NCBI RefSeq assembly: GCF_002904295.1
Contig: NZ_PPHG01000081.1
Coordinates: 1 to 64,000, forward strand
DNA from: Amycolatopsis sp. CA-128772
GTDB taxonomy: Bacteria > Actinomycetota > Actinomycetes > Mycobacteriales > Pseudonocardiaceae
DNA length: 64,000 bases
Direction of reading: 5' to 3'
Part shown: piece after piece, positions 16,546-25,910 of the stretch
How the letters are laid out: each line of letters opens with the position of its first letter
Numbering within the stretch: position 1 is the first letter of the stretch
Program-made: the position numbers and the translations under genes
Notes under the pieces: model-generated
The model's database searches: none
Seen by the model: the letters and a program-made list of their open reading frames with translations, nothing else
Told to the model about the DNA's origin: nothing

Positions 16546-17940
16546 GTGCCCCACTACGACCTGGTGATCGTCGGGACGGGATCGGGGAACTCGATCCTCG
16601 GCCCCGGCTTCGCCGGCAAGAAGACGGCGATCGTGGAGAAGGGCACCTTCGGCGGCACCTGCCTGAACGTCGGCTGCATCCCGACGAAGATGTTCGTGTA
16701 CGCCGCCGACGTCGCGTACACGCCTTCGCACAGCGCCAAGTACGGCGTCGACGAAGAGCTGAAGGGCGTCCGCTGGCGCGACATCCGCGACCGGATCTTC
16801 GGCCGGATCGACCCGATCGCCGAGGGCGGCGCGGAATACCGCCGCGGCCACGAGGACAACGCGAACGTCGACGTCTACGAGGGCGCCGGCCGCTTCACCG
16901 GGTACAAGGAGCTGCGCGTCAGCTTCGCCGACGGCCGTCCCGACGAGGTCCTGACCGCGGACAGGTTCGTGCTCGCCGCGGGCGGGCGCCCGGTCATCCC
17001 GGACATCCCCGGCCTGGACGCGGTCGAGTACCACACCTCCGACACCGTGATGCGGCTCGACGAGCTGCCCGGGCGGATCGTCATCCTCGGCGGCGGGTAC
17101 ATCGCGGCCGAGTTCGCGCACGTCTTCGCCTCCTTCGGCGTCCAGGTGACGCTGGTCAACCGCTCCGGGCGGCTGCTGCGCTCGGAGGACGAGGACGTCA
17201 GCGCCCGCTTCACCGAGCTGGCCACCGAGCGGTTCGACGTCCGCCTGGACCGCAAGACGGTCCGGGCGCGCAAGACCGAGCGCGGTGTCGCGCTGGACCT
17301 GGAAGGACCGCAGGGCGCGGAAACCGTCGAGGGCGACGTCCTGCTGATCGCCACCGGCCGCAGGCCGAACTCCGACCTCCTGGACGTCGCCGCCACCGGC
17401 GTGACCACAATGGACAGTGGGCACGTGGTGGTCGACGAGTACCAGGAGACCGCCGTCGAAGGCATCTACGCGCTGGGCGACCTGTCGTCGCCGCACGAGC
17501 TCAAGCACGTCGCGAACCACGAAGGCCGCGTGGTGCAGCACAACCTCCTGCACCCGGACGAGCGGATCACCGCCGACCACCGGTTCGTGCCGCACGCCGT
17601 CTTCACCCACCCGCAGGTCGCGTCGGTCGGGCTCACCGAGCAGAAGGCCCGCGAACTGGGCGTGTCCTATGTGGTCTCGAAGCAGGACTACGCCGGGATC
17701 GCGTACGGCTGGGCGATGGAGGACACGACGGGCTTCGCGAAGCTCCTGGCCGACCCGGCGACCGGGCAGCTGCTCGGCGCGCACATCATCGGCCCGCAGG
17801 CGTCGTCGGTGATCCAGCCGCTGATCCAGGCGATGAGCTTCGGCCTCGACGCGCGCAGCATGGCGCGCGGGCAGTACTGGATCCACCCGGCGATGCCGGA
17901 GCTGATCGAGAACGCGCTGCTGAACCTGCCCCTGGACTGA
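16546..17940 (+). CDS. mtr: Mycothione reductase
   Basis: A 464-residue FAD/NAD(P)H disulfide reductase that regenerates mycothiol from mycothione. The N-terminal [13 protein letters not shown] motif, the redox disulfide [14 protein letters not shown], the NADPH motif [15 protein letters not shown], the second FAD motif [19 protein letters not shown] and the C-terminal HIIGPQAS and [12 protein letters not shown] segments match the mycothione reductase branch rather than lipoamide dehydrogenase. GTG 16546 follows GGAGG at 16536-16540. It is good evidence that the host makes mycothiol. Confidence 0.9.
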   Translation: MPHYDLVIVGTGSGNSILGPGFAGKKTAIVEKGTFGGTCLNVGCIPTKMFVYAADVAYTPSHSAKYGVDEELKGVRWRDIRDRIFGRIDPIAEGGAEYRRGHEDNANVDVYEGAGRFTGYKELRVSFADGRPDEVLTADRFVLAAGGRPVIPDIPGLDAVEYHTSDTVMRLDELPGRIVILGGGYIAAEFAHVFASFGVQVTLVNRSGRLLRSEDEDVSARFTELATERFDVRLDRKTVRARKTERGVALDLEGPQGAETVEGDVLLIATGRRPNSDLLDVAATGVTTMDSGHVVVDEYQETAVEGIYALGDLSSPHELKHVANHEGRVVQHNLLHPDERITADHRFVPHAVFTHPQVASVGLTEQKARELGVSYVVSKQDYAGIAYGWAMEDTTGFAKLLADPATGQLLGAHIIGPQASSVIQPLIQAMSFGLDARSMARGQYWIHPAMPELIENALLNLPLD

Positions 17941-17949
17941 CCCGGCGCC

Positions 17950-19167
17950 TCAGACGAAGCGGTGGCGGCCGGCGAGGGCGCCGAACACCATCTGGACGCC
18001 GAGCAGGGCGAGCAGCATGCCGAGCGGCACGCTCCAGCCGTGCGCGAGGTCGTGCAGCAGCCCGAACAGGAACGGCCCGAGCGCAGCGAACAGGTAGCCG
18101 AAACCCTGCGCCATGCCCGACAGCCGGGCGGTGTCCGCGCCGGTCCGCGCGCGCAGAGCGATCACCGTCAGGCCGAGGGAGAACACGCTCATCCCGAGCC
18201 CGACGAGGATGCTCCAGAGCAGCGGCGACCACGACGGCGCCAGCATCAGCCCGGCGGTCCCGGCGATGCCGAACACGCTCAGGCCGACGATCCACGGGCT
18301 CTGGCCGCGCCGGCGGGCCGCCATCGGTGCCACGACGAGGCTGATCGGCACGGCGATCAGGGAAACCAGGCCGAACAGCAGGCCGGCGTCGTCGCGCGGG
18401 ATGCCCGAGTCCATCAGCACCTGCGGGAACCAGCCCATCGCCGCGTACGCGTAGAACGCCTGCAGGCCGAAGAAGCCCGTCACGATCCAGGCCAGCCGGT
18501 TGCGCAGCAGCGACCGGCCGCCTTCGGCGCCGTCGGCGGGGCGCGGTGCGCGGCCGGTGCCGCGGGACGCGAGAATCCAGGCCAGCAACGCGACGACGGC
18601 CAGCACCGCCCAGCCGCCCAGGGCCGGGCGCCAGCCGCCGAGCGCGTCGCCGAGGCGCGGGGTCACCGCCGACCCGAGGGCGCCGCCGCCCTGCAGGGCC
18701 GCGGTGTAGACGCCGGTCAGCACGCCGATGCGCGCCGGGAAGGAGTCCTTGATGACGACCGGGATGAGCACGTTGATCAGGGCGATCCCGGCGGTCGCGA
18801 CGAGGGTGCCGCCGAGCACCACGGCCGGGCCGTCGAGCACGCGCAGCACCAGCCCGGCGGCGAGAGCGGCCAGCGCGATCGCGATGGCCGCGCCGACCCC
18901 GGCCCGGCGGGCGAGCAGCGGCGCGGCGAGCCCGGCTCCGGCGAAGCAGAGCGTCGGCAACGTCGTGAGCAGACCGGCCCAGACGACGGAGGTGCCCAGG
19001 TCCGCGCGCATTTCGGCGAGCATGGGCCCGACGCCGGTGATGGCCGGGCGCAGGTTGAGGGCGGTGAGCACCACGGCGACCGCGAGCAGCGCCCCGGCGG
19101 TGACCACACCCGGCGTCCGGACCTCCACGGCGCCGTCCAGTTCGGTTTCACGGTGTTCGACGCGCAT
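17950..19167 (-). CDS. CynX/NimT-type MFS transporter
   Basis: A 405-residue major facilitator with about 12 predicted membrane segments. The opening TALNLRPAITGVGPML is typical of the CynX/NimT (cyanate/nitroimidazole) group. The substrate is unpredictable. ATG 19167 lies seven bases after a GATAGT -10-like hexamer on the minus strand (19175-19180), so translation may be leaderless. It is divergent from a FadR-type GntR gene, its likely regulator; the shared 48-bp gap contains two ATCC direct repeats. Confidence 0.88.
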   Translation of the reverse strand: MRVEHRETELDGAVEVRTPGVVTAGALLAVAVVLTALNLRPAITGVGPMLAEMRADLGTSVVWAGLLTTLPTLCFAGAGLAAPLLARRAGVGAAIAIALAALAAGLVLRVLDGPAVVLGGTLVATAGIALINVLIPVVIKDSFPARIGVLTGVYTAALQGGGALGSAVTPRLGDALGGWRPALGGWAVLAVVALLAWILASRGTGRAPRPADGAEGGRSLLRNRLAWIVTGFFGLQAFYAYAAMGWFPQVLMDSGIPRDDAGLLFGLVSLIAVPISLVVAPMAARRRGQSPWIVGLSVFGIAGTAGLMLAPSWSPLLWSILVGLGMSVFSLGLTVIALRARTGADTARLSGMAQGFGYLFAALGPFLFGLLHDLAHGWSVPLGMLLALLGVQMVFGALAGRHRFV

Positions 19168-19215
19168 GCCCGCTACTATCGCATACGTAGGATGATTGGA
19201 TGAAGGGATAATCCT

Positions 19216-19899
19216 GTGCCTCTGGCCACCACGCGCCGGGCCGGCCTCGTCGACCAGGTCATCGAGCAGCTGCGGACCGCGGTCACGCAGGGCGAATGGC
19301 CGATCGGCGAACGCATCCCCACCGAGACCGAGCTGGTCGAGCAGCTCGGCGTCGGCCGCAACACCGTCCGCGAAGCCGTCCGCGCGCTCGCGCACACCGG
19401 GCTCCTGGAGGTCCGGCAGGGCGACGGCACCTACGTCCGCGCCACCAGCGAGGTGTCCGGCGCCATTCGCCGGCTCTGCGGCACGGAGCTGCGCGAGGTC
19501 CTGCAGGTCCGGCGCACCCTGGAGGTCGAAGGCGCCCGGCTCGCCGCCGTCGAGCGGACCGAGGAGGAGGTCGCGCAGCTCTGGGCTCTCCTCAACCGCC
19601 GTGAAGGCGAGCTGCGCGAAGGGCATTGGGAGGACTTCGCGCGCACCGACGCCGAGTTCCACTGCGCCGTCGTCCGCGCCGGACACAACACACTGCTGAC
19701 CGAGCTCTACCGCGGGCTCACGGAGGTCATCACGGCCAGCGTCGCGGCGACGTCCAGCATCACGCCGGGCGCCGACCACGCGCCCGAGATCGGCCACGAA
19801 GGTCTCGCCCAGGCCATCGCCGACCGCGATCCGGACCGCGCCGCCGCCGAGGCGTGCGGCTTCCTGGACGAGCTGCTGGCCCGCGTCGAACCGTTCTGA
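19216..19899 (+). CDS. GntR/FadR family transcriptional regulator
   Basis: A 227-residue regulator with an N-terminal GntR winged helix (GEWPIGERIPTETELVEQLG, VGRNTVREAVRALAHTGLLE, QGDGTYVR) and a C-terminal FCD ligand domain. Metal-binding positions include Asp/His in DAEFHCAV and the later GHEGL segment. Regulators of this kind usually repress the neighbouring transporter until a small organic acid binds. GTG 19216 is the first start before the helix-turn-helix. Confidence 0.9.
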   Translation: MPLATTRRAGLVDQVIEQLRTAVTQGEWPIGERIPTETELVEQLGVGRNTVREAVRALAHTGLLEVRQGDGTYVRATSEVSGAIRRLCGTELREVLQVRRTLEVEGARLAAVERTEEEVAQLWALLNRREGELREGHWEDFARTDAEFHCAVVRAGHNTLLTELYRGLTEVITASVAATSSITPGADHAPEIGHEGLAQAIADRDPDRAAAEACGFLDELLARVEPF

Positions 19900-19956
19900 G
19901 CTGCGTTTTCCACCCGGATGCCACCACCGCCGACCCCTAAGGGTGCCAATTCAGGG

Positions 19957-19992
19957 TTGCCGTGGTGCCATCGTGGCACCATAGTTGTGCCA
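19957..19992 (+). promoter_or_regulatory. Promoter with embedded palindromic operator for the RHH-ABC operon
   Basis: A -35 TTGCCG (19957-19962), a 17-bp spacer (19963-19979) and a -10 CATAGT (19980-19985) end seven bases before ATG 19992, predicting a leaderless transcript. The spacer is almost entirely the perfect inverted repeat TGGTGCCA-TCG-TGGCACCA (19963-19981). GTGCCA also recurs at 19943, 19965 and 19987, exactly 22 bp apart, about two helical turns. This is the layout expected for cooperative ribbon-helix-helix autorepression. Confidence 0.75.
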
Positions 19993-20486
19993 TGGACCTG
20001 ACGCCCTTCGTGGACGAACTCCGCCGCGAGCTCGCGGTCGCCGCCGAGGCGGCGGGTGAGGACGCCGTCGCCCTCGCCGAGCGGCTCACCGCGCCGCTCG
20101 AGTCGGCGATCCGGCTGACCCTGCTCGACGCCCTTTCGACCGCGGCCGACGAGATCACCCGCGACCTCGCGCCCGGCTCCGTCGAGGTGCGCCTGCGCCG
20201 CCGGGAAGCCGAGTTCGCCGTTTCGCTGCCCACCGCGCCGGAACCGGCGGCCGAGGAGACCCCGCCGCCCCCGCCCGAAGTCGAGGACGGCGCCGTCTCC
20301 CGGATCAACCTGCGCCTGCCCGAACAGCTCAAGCAGCGGGTCGAAGAGGCGGCGAGCCAGGAACGGCTCTCGATCAACGCCTGGCTCGTCCGGGCCGCGT
20401 CCGCCGCCCTCGGCCCCGGCGCCGGCCGGGCCACCACCCACCGCCGGTCCGTGTTCGGCGAGAAGTACACCGGCTGGGTTCAGTAA
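19992..20486 (+). CDS. HicB-like ribbon-helix-helix DNA-binding protein
   Basis: A 164-residue protein. Residues about 1-70 form a helical region without a clear family, and 75-95 are a Pro/Glu-rich linker. The C-terminal 45 residues hold an Arc/HicB-type ribbon-helix-helix: SRINLRLPEQLKQRVEEAA then SINAWLVRAASAAL. It resembles HicB antitoxins, but no hicA toxin gene is adjacent, so a stand-alone repressor is more likely. It heads an operon with DUF4097 and an ABC exporter. ATG 19992 coincides with the predicted transcription start. Confidence 0.82.
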   Translation: MDLTPFVDELRRELAVAAEAAGEDAVALAERLTAPLESAIRLTLLDALSTAADEITRDLAPGSVEVRLRRREAEFAVSLPTAPEPAAEETPPPPPEVEDGAVSRINLRLPEQLKQRVEEAASQERLSINAWLVRAASAALGPGAGRATTHRRSVFGEKYTGWVQ

Positions 20487-20543
20487 ACCCCTGCCGCTCT
20501 GATCTGCGAAAACCCACTTCAAGCACCCCAGGAGGGCGCAGCC

Positions 20544-21386
20544 ATGCCTGTTTTCGCCACCCCCGAGCCGATCACGGCCACCATCGACGTCAGCGTCGCC
20601 GACGTCCGGATCATCGCCGGCGACCGCGCCGAAACCACCGTCGAGGTCGAGCCGGCCGACCCGGGCGACACCGAGGACGTCAAGGCCGCCGCCAGGACCC
20701 GCGTCGAGTTCGCCGGCGGCGAGCTGCTGGTCAAGGGCCCGAAGTACACGACGAAGCTGTTCGGCAAGGCGGGTTCGCTGCGCGTCACGATCGAGCTCCC
20801 GGCCGGTTCGCGGATCCGGGGCACGTCGGCGATGGGCGACTACCGGATCGACGGGCGCCTCGGCGACAGCCGCGTCAAGACGTCCGTCGGCGACATCCGC
20901 CTCGGCGAGATCGCGCGGCTCGAAGCGAGCACCGCGACCGGCGACGTCTTCGTCGACCGCGCCACCGGCCACGCCGAGGTCCACACCGGCTCCGGCGAGC
21001 TGCGCGTGCGGGAAATCGACGGCACCGCGGTGCTGAAGAACTCCAACGGCGAGACCCGCGTCGGCGAGGTGACCGGCGACCTGCGCGTCGGCACCGCCAA
21101 CGGCGACATCCACGTCGACGTCGCCCACGCCGGCGTCAACGCCAAGACCGCCGCCGGCGACATCCGGATCGGCGAGGTCATCCGCGACCGGGTCGTCCTC
21201 GAAACCGCCGTCGGCGAAATCGAGGTGGGCATCCGCGAGGGCAGCGCTGCCTGGCTCGAGCTCAACTCCCTGACCGGGTCGGTCCGCAACACGCTCACGC
21301 CGTCCGACGGGCCGGCCGGCACCACCGAGACGGTCGAGGTCAAAGCCCACACCTACACCGGCGACATCGTCATCCGCCGGGCCTGA
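20544..21386 (+). CDS. DUF4097 beta-strand repeat protein
   Basis: A 280-residue protein built from repeated short beta strands. The recurring motif is a Gly-Asp-x-x-[Val/Ile/Leu] turn (GDYRIDG, GDIRLGE, GDVFVDR, GDLRVGT, GDIHVDV, GDIRIGE, GDIVIRR), typical of DUF4097, which forms a right-handed beta solenoid. No signal peptide or membrane segment is visible, so it appears cytosolic. An AGGAGG site at about 20531 precedes ATG 20544, 57 bp after the RHH gene. The repeated co-occurrence with RHH and ABC genes suggests a sensor or scaffold for the exporter; that is inference. Confidence 0.88.
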   Translation: MPVFATPEPITATIDVSVADVRIIAGDRAETTVEVEPADPGDTEDVKAAARTRVEFAGGELLVKGPKYTTKLFGKAGSLRVTIELPAGSRIRGTSAMGDYRIDGRLGDSRVKTSVGDIRLGEIARLEASTATGDVFVDRATGHAEVHTGSGELRVREIDGTAVLKNSNGETRVGEVTGDLRVGTANGDIHVDVAHAGVNAKTAAGDIRIGEVIRDRVVLETAVGEIEVGIREGSAAWLELNSLTGSVRNTLTPSDGPAGTTETVEVKAHTYTGDIVIRRA

Positions 21387-21411
21387 AACTCCACACGGAC
21401 AGGGGAAATCC

Positions 21412-22368
21412 ATGCCAGACGCCATCGTGGCCGAGGGACTGGTCAAGAAGTACGGGAACGTCACCGCGCTCGACGGGATGTCGCTGCGCGTGCCCGAGGG
21501 CACCGTGCTCGGCGTGCTCGGGCCGAACGGCGCCGGGAAGACCACCACCGTCCAGATCCTCACGACGCTGCAGAAGCCGGACGCCGGCCGGGCGACGGTC
21601 GCCGGGTTCGACGTCGTGCGGGACGCGCACCGGCTGCGTTCGCACATCGGCGCGTCCGGCCAGTACGCCGCCGTCGACCCGGAGCTGACCGGGGCCGAGA
21701 ACCTGGAAATGGTCGGCCGGCTCTACCACCTGGGCACCAAGCGGGCCAAGGCCCGCGGCCGGGAGCTGCTGGCCCGGTTCAGCCTCGACGAGGCCGCCGA
21801 CCGCCCGGTGCGGGGTTACTCCGGGGGCATGCGCCGCCGGCTCGACCTCGCCGGCGCGCTGGTGGCGAACCCGCCGGTGCTGTTCCTCGACGAGCCCACG
21901 ACCGGCCTGGACCCGCGGGCCCGCGTCGAGCTGTGGGACGTCATCACGGAGCTGGTCGCGTGCGGCACGACGCTGCTGCTCACCACGCAGTACCTGGAGG
22001 AGGCCGACCGGCTCGCCGACAGCATCGCCGTCGTCGACCACGGCCGCGTGATCGCCCGCGGCACGGCCGACGAGCTCAAGGACCTGGTCGGCGGCGAGCG
22101 GATCGAGCTGACCGTCGGCACCCACGACGACGTCCTGGTGGCCCGGCGGGCGCTGGCCCGGCTGGCCAGCGGCGAGCCGCAGGCCGGGGCGCTCCGGCTC
22201 ACCGTGCCCGTGACCCACGGCGCGAAAGCGCTTACCGAAGCGCTGGCCCTGCTCGCCGCGGACGGCGTCGACGTCCGTGACGTCGGGGTCCGCCGTCCCA
22301 CCCTCGACGACGTTTTCCTCACCCTCACCGGCCACGAGACGGCCGAACCCGCGAAGGAGGCCGTGTGA
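21412..22368 (+). CDS. DrrA-like ABC transporter ATP-binding protein
   Basis: A 318-residue ATPase of the drug-resistance (DrrA) subfamily. Walker A is LGPNGAGKTTT, the signature is YSGGMRRRLDLA, Walker B is VLFLDEPTTGLD and the switch is TTQYLEEAD. A C-terminal extension of about 90 residues (IELTVG onward) is characteristic of DrrA-type exporters. It pairs with the permease at 22368, whose start overlaps this stop codon by one base (TGATG). It is 25 bp downstream of the DUF4097 gene and so in the same operon. Confidence 0.93.
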   Translation: MPDAIVAEGLVKKYGNVTALDGMSLRVPEGTVLGVLGPNGAGKTTTVQILTTLQKPDAGRATVAGFDVVRDAHRLRSHIGASGQYAAVDPELTGAENLEMVGRLYHLGTKRAKARGRELLARFSLDEAADRPVRGYSGGMRRRLDLAGALVANPPVLFLDEPTTGLDPRARVELWDVITELVACGTTLLLTTQYLEEADRLADSIAVVDHGRVIARGTADELKDLVGGERIELTVGTHDDVLVARRALARLASGEPQAGALRLTVPVTHGAKALTEALALLAADGVDVRDVGVRRPTLDDVFLTLTGHETAEPAKEAV

Positions 22369-23171
22369 TGAACGCGGTGCAGATGGCCGTGACCGACGGC
22401 GTGACGGTCGCCAAGCGCAACTCGATCAAGATCTTCCGGTCGCTGGACCTGCTGGGGTCCCTCGTCTTCACGCCGGTGATGTTCGTGCTGCTCTTCGGGT
22501 ACGTGTTCGGCAGCGTGATCGACATCCCGGGGCTGTCCTACCGCGAGTTCATGCTGCCGGGGATCTTCACCCTGGCGGTGGCGATGGGCGGCATCGTCAC
22601 CGGCTACGGGCTGACCGACGACCTGCAGAAGGGCATCATCGACCGGTTCCGCTCGCTGCCGATGTCCCCGGCCGCGGTGCTGATCGGGCGGACCACCGCC
22701 GACCTCATCCTCAGCACGGCGAGCCTGCTGATCATGGGCCTGGTCGGCCTGCTGGTCGGCTGGCGCATCCACACCGGCGTGCTCGAGGCGCTGGGCGGAA
22801 TCGTCCTGCTGCTGGCGTTCTCCTACGCGCTGTCCTGGGTGATGGGCGCGCTGGGCCTGGCCGTGCGCAAGCCCGAGGTGTTCAACAACGTCTCGATGGT
22901 GGTCGTCTTCCCGCTGACGTTCCTGGCCAACACGTTCGTCGACAGCGGCCGGCTGCCCGGCCCGCTGCGGGCGATCGCGGACTGGAACCCGGTCTCGGCG
23001 GTCACCCAGGCCGCCCGCGAGCTGTTCGGCAACACGAGCGCCGCGCTGCCGCCGCGGGACGTCTGGCCGATGCAGCACGCGCTCCTGGCCTCGGTGCTGT
23101 GGATCGCGCTGCTGCTGGTGGTCTTCGTGCCGCTTTCGGTGCGCTGCTACAAGAAGGCCACCAGCCACTGA
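22368..23171 (+). CDS. DrrB-like ABC transporter permease
   Basis: A 267-residue ABC-2 type permease with about six membrane segments and the family motif in the NPVSAVTQAARELFGN region near residue 210. It forms an exporter with the preceding ATPase, probably for a hydrophobic drug or lipid. ATG 22368 has an ideal GAAGGAGG site at 22352-22360; a GTG three bases earlier is less well placed. The overlap with the ATPase stop implies translational coupling. It ends the operon; the next gene is convergent. Confidence 0.92.
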   Translation: MNAVQMAVTDGVTVAKRNSIKIFRSLDLLGSLVFTPVMFVLLFGYVFGSVIDIPGLSYREFMLPGIFTLAVAMGGIVTGYGLTDDLQKGIIDRFRSLPMSPAAVLIGRTTADLILSTASLLIMGLVGLLVGWRIHTGVLEALGGIVLLLAFSYALSWVMGALGLAVRKPEVFNNVSMVVVFPLTFLANTFVDSGRLPGPLRAIADWNPVSAVTQAARELFGNTSAALPPRDVWPMQHALLASVLWIALLLVVFVPLSVRCYKKATSH

Positions 23172-23174
23172 CGC

Positions 23175-24032
23175 TCAGGGCAGCGTGAGGATCTCGCTGC
23201 CGTCGGCCGTCACCACGAGGGTGTGCTCGAACTGGGCCGTCCACTTCTTGTCCTTCGTGGTGACGGTCCAGTCGTCGGCCCAGATGTCGTAGTCGATGGT
23301 GCCCAGGGTGATCATCGGCTCGATCGTGAAGGTCATGCCCTCCTCGATGATCGTGTCGACGGAGGGCTCTTCGTAGTGCAGGATCGTCGGCGGCGTGTGG
23401 AACGCGGGACCGACGCCGTGGCCGGTGAAGTCGCGGACCACGCCGTAGCCGAAGCGCTTAGCGTAGGCCTCGATGACCCGGCCGATCACGTTCAGCTGGC
23501 GGCCCGGGCGGACCGCCTTGATCGCCCGCATGGTCGCCTCGCGGGTGCGCTCCACCAGCAGGCGGGCCTCCTCGGAGACGTCGCCGGCCAGGAACGTCGC
23601 GTTCGTGTCGCCGTGGACGCCGCCGATGTAGGCCGTCACGTCGATGTTGCAGATGTCGCCGTCCTCGATCACCGTCGAGTCCGGGATGCCGTGGCAGATG
23701 ACCTCGTTGAGCGAGGTGCAGCACGACTTCGGGAAGCGGCGGTAGCCCAGCGTCGAGGGGTAGGCGTGGTGGTCGAGCAGGAACTCGTGCACCACCTGGT
23801 CGATGTCGTCCGTGGTGGCGCCCGGCTTGACGGCCTTGCCGCCCTCCTCCAGGGCCTGGGCCGCGATGCGGCTCGCGACCCGCATCGCCTCGATCACCTC
23901 GGGCGTGCGCACGCCGTTGCCGGTGTCCCGCTTCGGCGCCGGCTTGTCCACGTACTCGGGACGGGCGATGGAGGTGGGGACGGCGCGGCGCGGCGTCTGG
24001 ACGCCGGGAACGAGCGGGGCACGAACGGACAT
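23175..24032 (-). CDS. map: Type I methionine aminopeptidase
   Basis: A 285-residue metallo-aminopeptidase that removes the initiator methionine from nascent proteins. Five metal ligands are visible: Asp in [10 protein letters not shown], Asp in [10 protein letters not shown], His in GHGVGPAFH, Glu in FTIEPMI and Glu in QFEHTLVV. The N-terminal extension of about 40 residues with PRRAVP resembles the proline-rich linker of actinobacterial MapB. The position upstream of the penicillin-binding lipoprotein gene on the same strand matches M. tuberculosis gene order as I recall it. Confidence 0.93.
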   Translation of the reverse strand: MSVRAPLVPGVQTPRRAVPTSIARPEYVDKPAPKRDTGNGVRTPEVIEAMRVASRIAAQALEEGGKAVKPGATTDDIDQVVHEFLLDHHAYPSTLGYRRFPKSCCTSLNEVICHGIPDSTVIEDGDICNIDVTAYIGGVHGDTNATFLAGDVSEEARLLVERTREATMRAIKAVRPGRQLNVIGRVIEAYAKRFGYGVVRDFTGHGVGPAFHTPPTILHYEEPSVDTIIEEGMTFTIEPMITLGTIDYDIWADDWTVTTKDKKWTAQFEHTLVVTADGSEILTLP

Positions 24033-24055
24033 GCCTCCACCTTACGACGGCCCGC

Positions 24056-25849
24056 TCAGCCGATCCCCGCCAGGAACCGGTGTGCGGCCTGCACCGCCGG
24101 CCTGGACGACCCGGCGTCGGTCAGGAGCACGGCGAACGCCAGGTCGCCGCGGTAGCCGACGAACCAGCCGTGCGAGTGCGAGCCGTCGCCGAACTGGGCG
24201 GTGCCGGTCTTGCCCGCGACGTCGGGGATGTCCCGCAGCCCGGTCGCGGTGCCCGCCGTGACGACCTCGCGCATCATCCCGCGCAGCGCGTCGAGCACCT
24301 CCCCCGAAGGCGCGTCGCCGGTGTTCTGCGTGCTCGCCGGCATCCCCTTGACGATCGACGGCGTCGGCACCTTCCCTGCCTGCACGGTGGCCGCGACCAG
24401 GGCCATGCCGAACGGGCTGACCACCACCCGGCCCTGGCCGAAGCCGTTTTCCGCGCGCTGGACGGCCGAGTCGCTGGCCGGGACGTCGCCGGTGACCGTG
24501 GTCAGGCCGGGGACCACGAAGTCGGCGCCGATCCCGAACGAGCGGGCGGTGCCGGTGAGCGCCGGCCCCGGGAGGCCGGCGGCGAGCCGGGCGAAGGTCG
24601 TGTTGCAGGAGCGCGCGAACGCCGTCTTCAGCGGCACCCGGCCCAGGTCGAAGCGGCCTTCGTTCGGCACCACCCGGTTCTCGATCGTCGTGCTCCCGGG
24701 GCAGTCGACGGGGCTGCCCGCGTCGACGTCGCCGGTGGTCAGCGCGGCCGCCGCCGTGACGATCTTGAACGTCGAGCCTGGCGGGTAACGCCCGGACAGG
24801 GCCAGCGAGCCCTCCTCGTCGGCGGCGGCGTTCTGCGCCACGGCGAGGATGTCCCCGCTCGACGGCTGGATCGCGACCAGCGCGGCGGAGTACCGCTCGG
24901 TTTCCAGGGCCTTCTCGGCGGCGGCCTGGACCTTTGTGCTCAGCGTGCTCGTGACGGCGGGCGAGACCCGCGGCGGCTCGGCCTTCAGCTCGGAGACCTC
25001 GCCCCCGGTGACGTCCCGGGTGACGATCCGCCAGCCCGCCGCGCCGGCCAGCTGCTGCTCGACCAGCGCGCGGATGCCCGGCAGCACCTGCTGCCCGGAC
25101 CCGCGCGTGACCGGCAGCAGCCGCTCCTGGCTGGCGAACCGGACGCCGGGCAGGTCGTAGATCACCGGCTTGACGCGCTGGTAGTCGCCGGCGCGCAGGG
25201 TGATCACCGGGTAGGCGTCGCCGGGCTTGGTCCTGCTCATCCCGTCCAGCACCGACCGGCCGGTCACCGTCGGCTCGTAGCGGTGCAGCGCCTTGGCCAG
25301 CGAGCCGGCGACGACGCTCGCGTTGCCGGTCTTCTGCGGGTCGACGACCACGCCGATCACGGTCTGCGGGCGCATCAGCGGCACGCCGTCGCGGTCGAGC
25401 ACCGGTGCCGTCTCCGGCAGCTGCGGCAGCATGCCGAGGGTCTGGCCGACGGCCAGCTGCGGGTGCACGACCGTCGGCTGCCAGTGCACCTGCCAGCCGG
25501 TTTCGGCCGCCCGCAGCTGGGCGTCGGCGCGGTAGGACCAGGTGCGGCCGTGCGGCAGGTGCCAGGTGAGCCGGTAGCCGGCGGTCACGACGTCCCCGTC
25601 GGGCTGTTTCACCTCTTCGTCGCCGACGTCGAGCGATTCGGGATCGAGCAGGCCGCGGACCTGGCTCAGGACGGTCTTCGCGGCGTCGGGCGAGTCGGTG
25701 TTCGCCGCGGCGGCGGCGACGTCCCCGGACGCGACGGCGTCCAGGAAGGCGGAGAGGGCGTCCTCGGGGCTGTCGCCCGAGCACCCGGCCGTGGTCGCGG
25801 CGGCGAGCAGCAGCACCGCAAGCGCACTGCGGCCTCGACGTGCACTCAT
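24056..25849 (-). CDS. MecA-like penicillin-binding lipoprotein
   Basis: A 597-residue class B penicillin-binding protein, a transpeptidase for peptidoglycan cross-linking at the outer face of the membrane. The signal peptide ends in a lipobox (ATTAGC), predicting a lipid anchor. There follow an NTF2-like MecA N-domain (about 25-140), a dimerisation domain (about 150-300) and the transpeptidase domain. Active-site motifs are PPGSTFKIV (Ser-x-x-Lys), SCN and GKTGTAQ. It corresponds to the lipoprotein PBP Rv2864c type. ATG 25849 begins the signal peptide. It lies 24 bp before map and is probably co-transcribed with it. Confidence 0.92.
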   Translation of the reverse strand: MSARRGRSALAVLLLAAATTAGCSGDSPEDALSAFLDAVASGDVAAAAANTDSPDAAKTVLSQVRGLLDPESLDVGDEEVKQPDGDVVTAGYRLTWHLPHGRTWSYRADAQLRAAETGWQVHWQPTVVHPQLAVGQTLGMLPQLPETAPVLDRDGVPLMRPQTVIGVVVDPQKTGNASVVAGSLAKALHRYEPTVTGRSVLDGMSRTKPGDAYPVITLRAGDYQRVKPVIYDLPGVRFASQERLLPVTRGSGQQVLPGIRALVEQQLAGAAGWRIVTRDVTGGEVSELKAEPPRVSPAVTSTLSTKVQAAAEKALETERYSAALVAIQPSSGDILAVAQNAAADEEGSLALSGRYPPGSTFKIVTAAAALTTGDVDAGSPVDCPGSTTIENRVVPNEGRFDLGRVPLKTAFARSCNTTFARLAAGLPGPALTGTARSFGIGADFVVPGLTTVTGDVPASDSAVQRAENGFGQGRVVVSPFGMALVAATVQAGKVPTPSIVKGMPASTQNTGDAPSGEVLDALRGMMREVVTAGTATGLRDIPDVAGKTGTAQFGDGSHSHGWFVGYRGDLAFAVLLTDAGSSRPAVQAAHRFLAGIG

Positions 25850-25910
25850 GGCCGGATGATGCCTGGTCAGAGCCCTGCGGCGGCCTCGAAACACCGCCAC
25901 GGAAGAGTGG

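Noticed and set aside
17950-19167. Cyanate detoxification locus
   Set aside because: The transporter is CynX-like, but no cyanase or carbonic anhydrase gene is nearby.
19992-20543. HicAB toxin-antitoxin module
   Set aside because: The RHH protein is HicB-like, but no small hicA-type gene (dsRBD-like, about 60-80 residues) is found upstream or downstream; the next gene is DUF4097.
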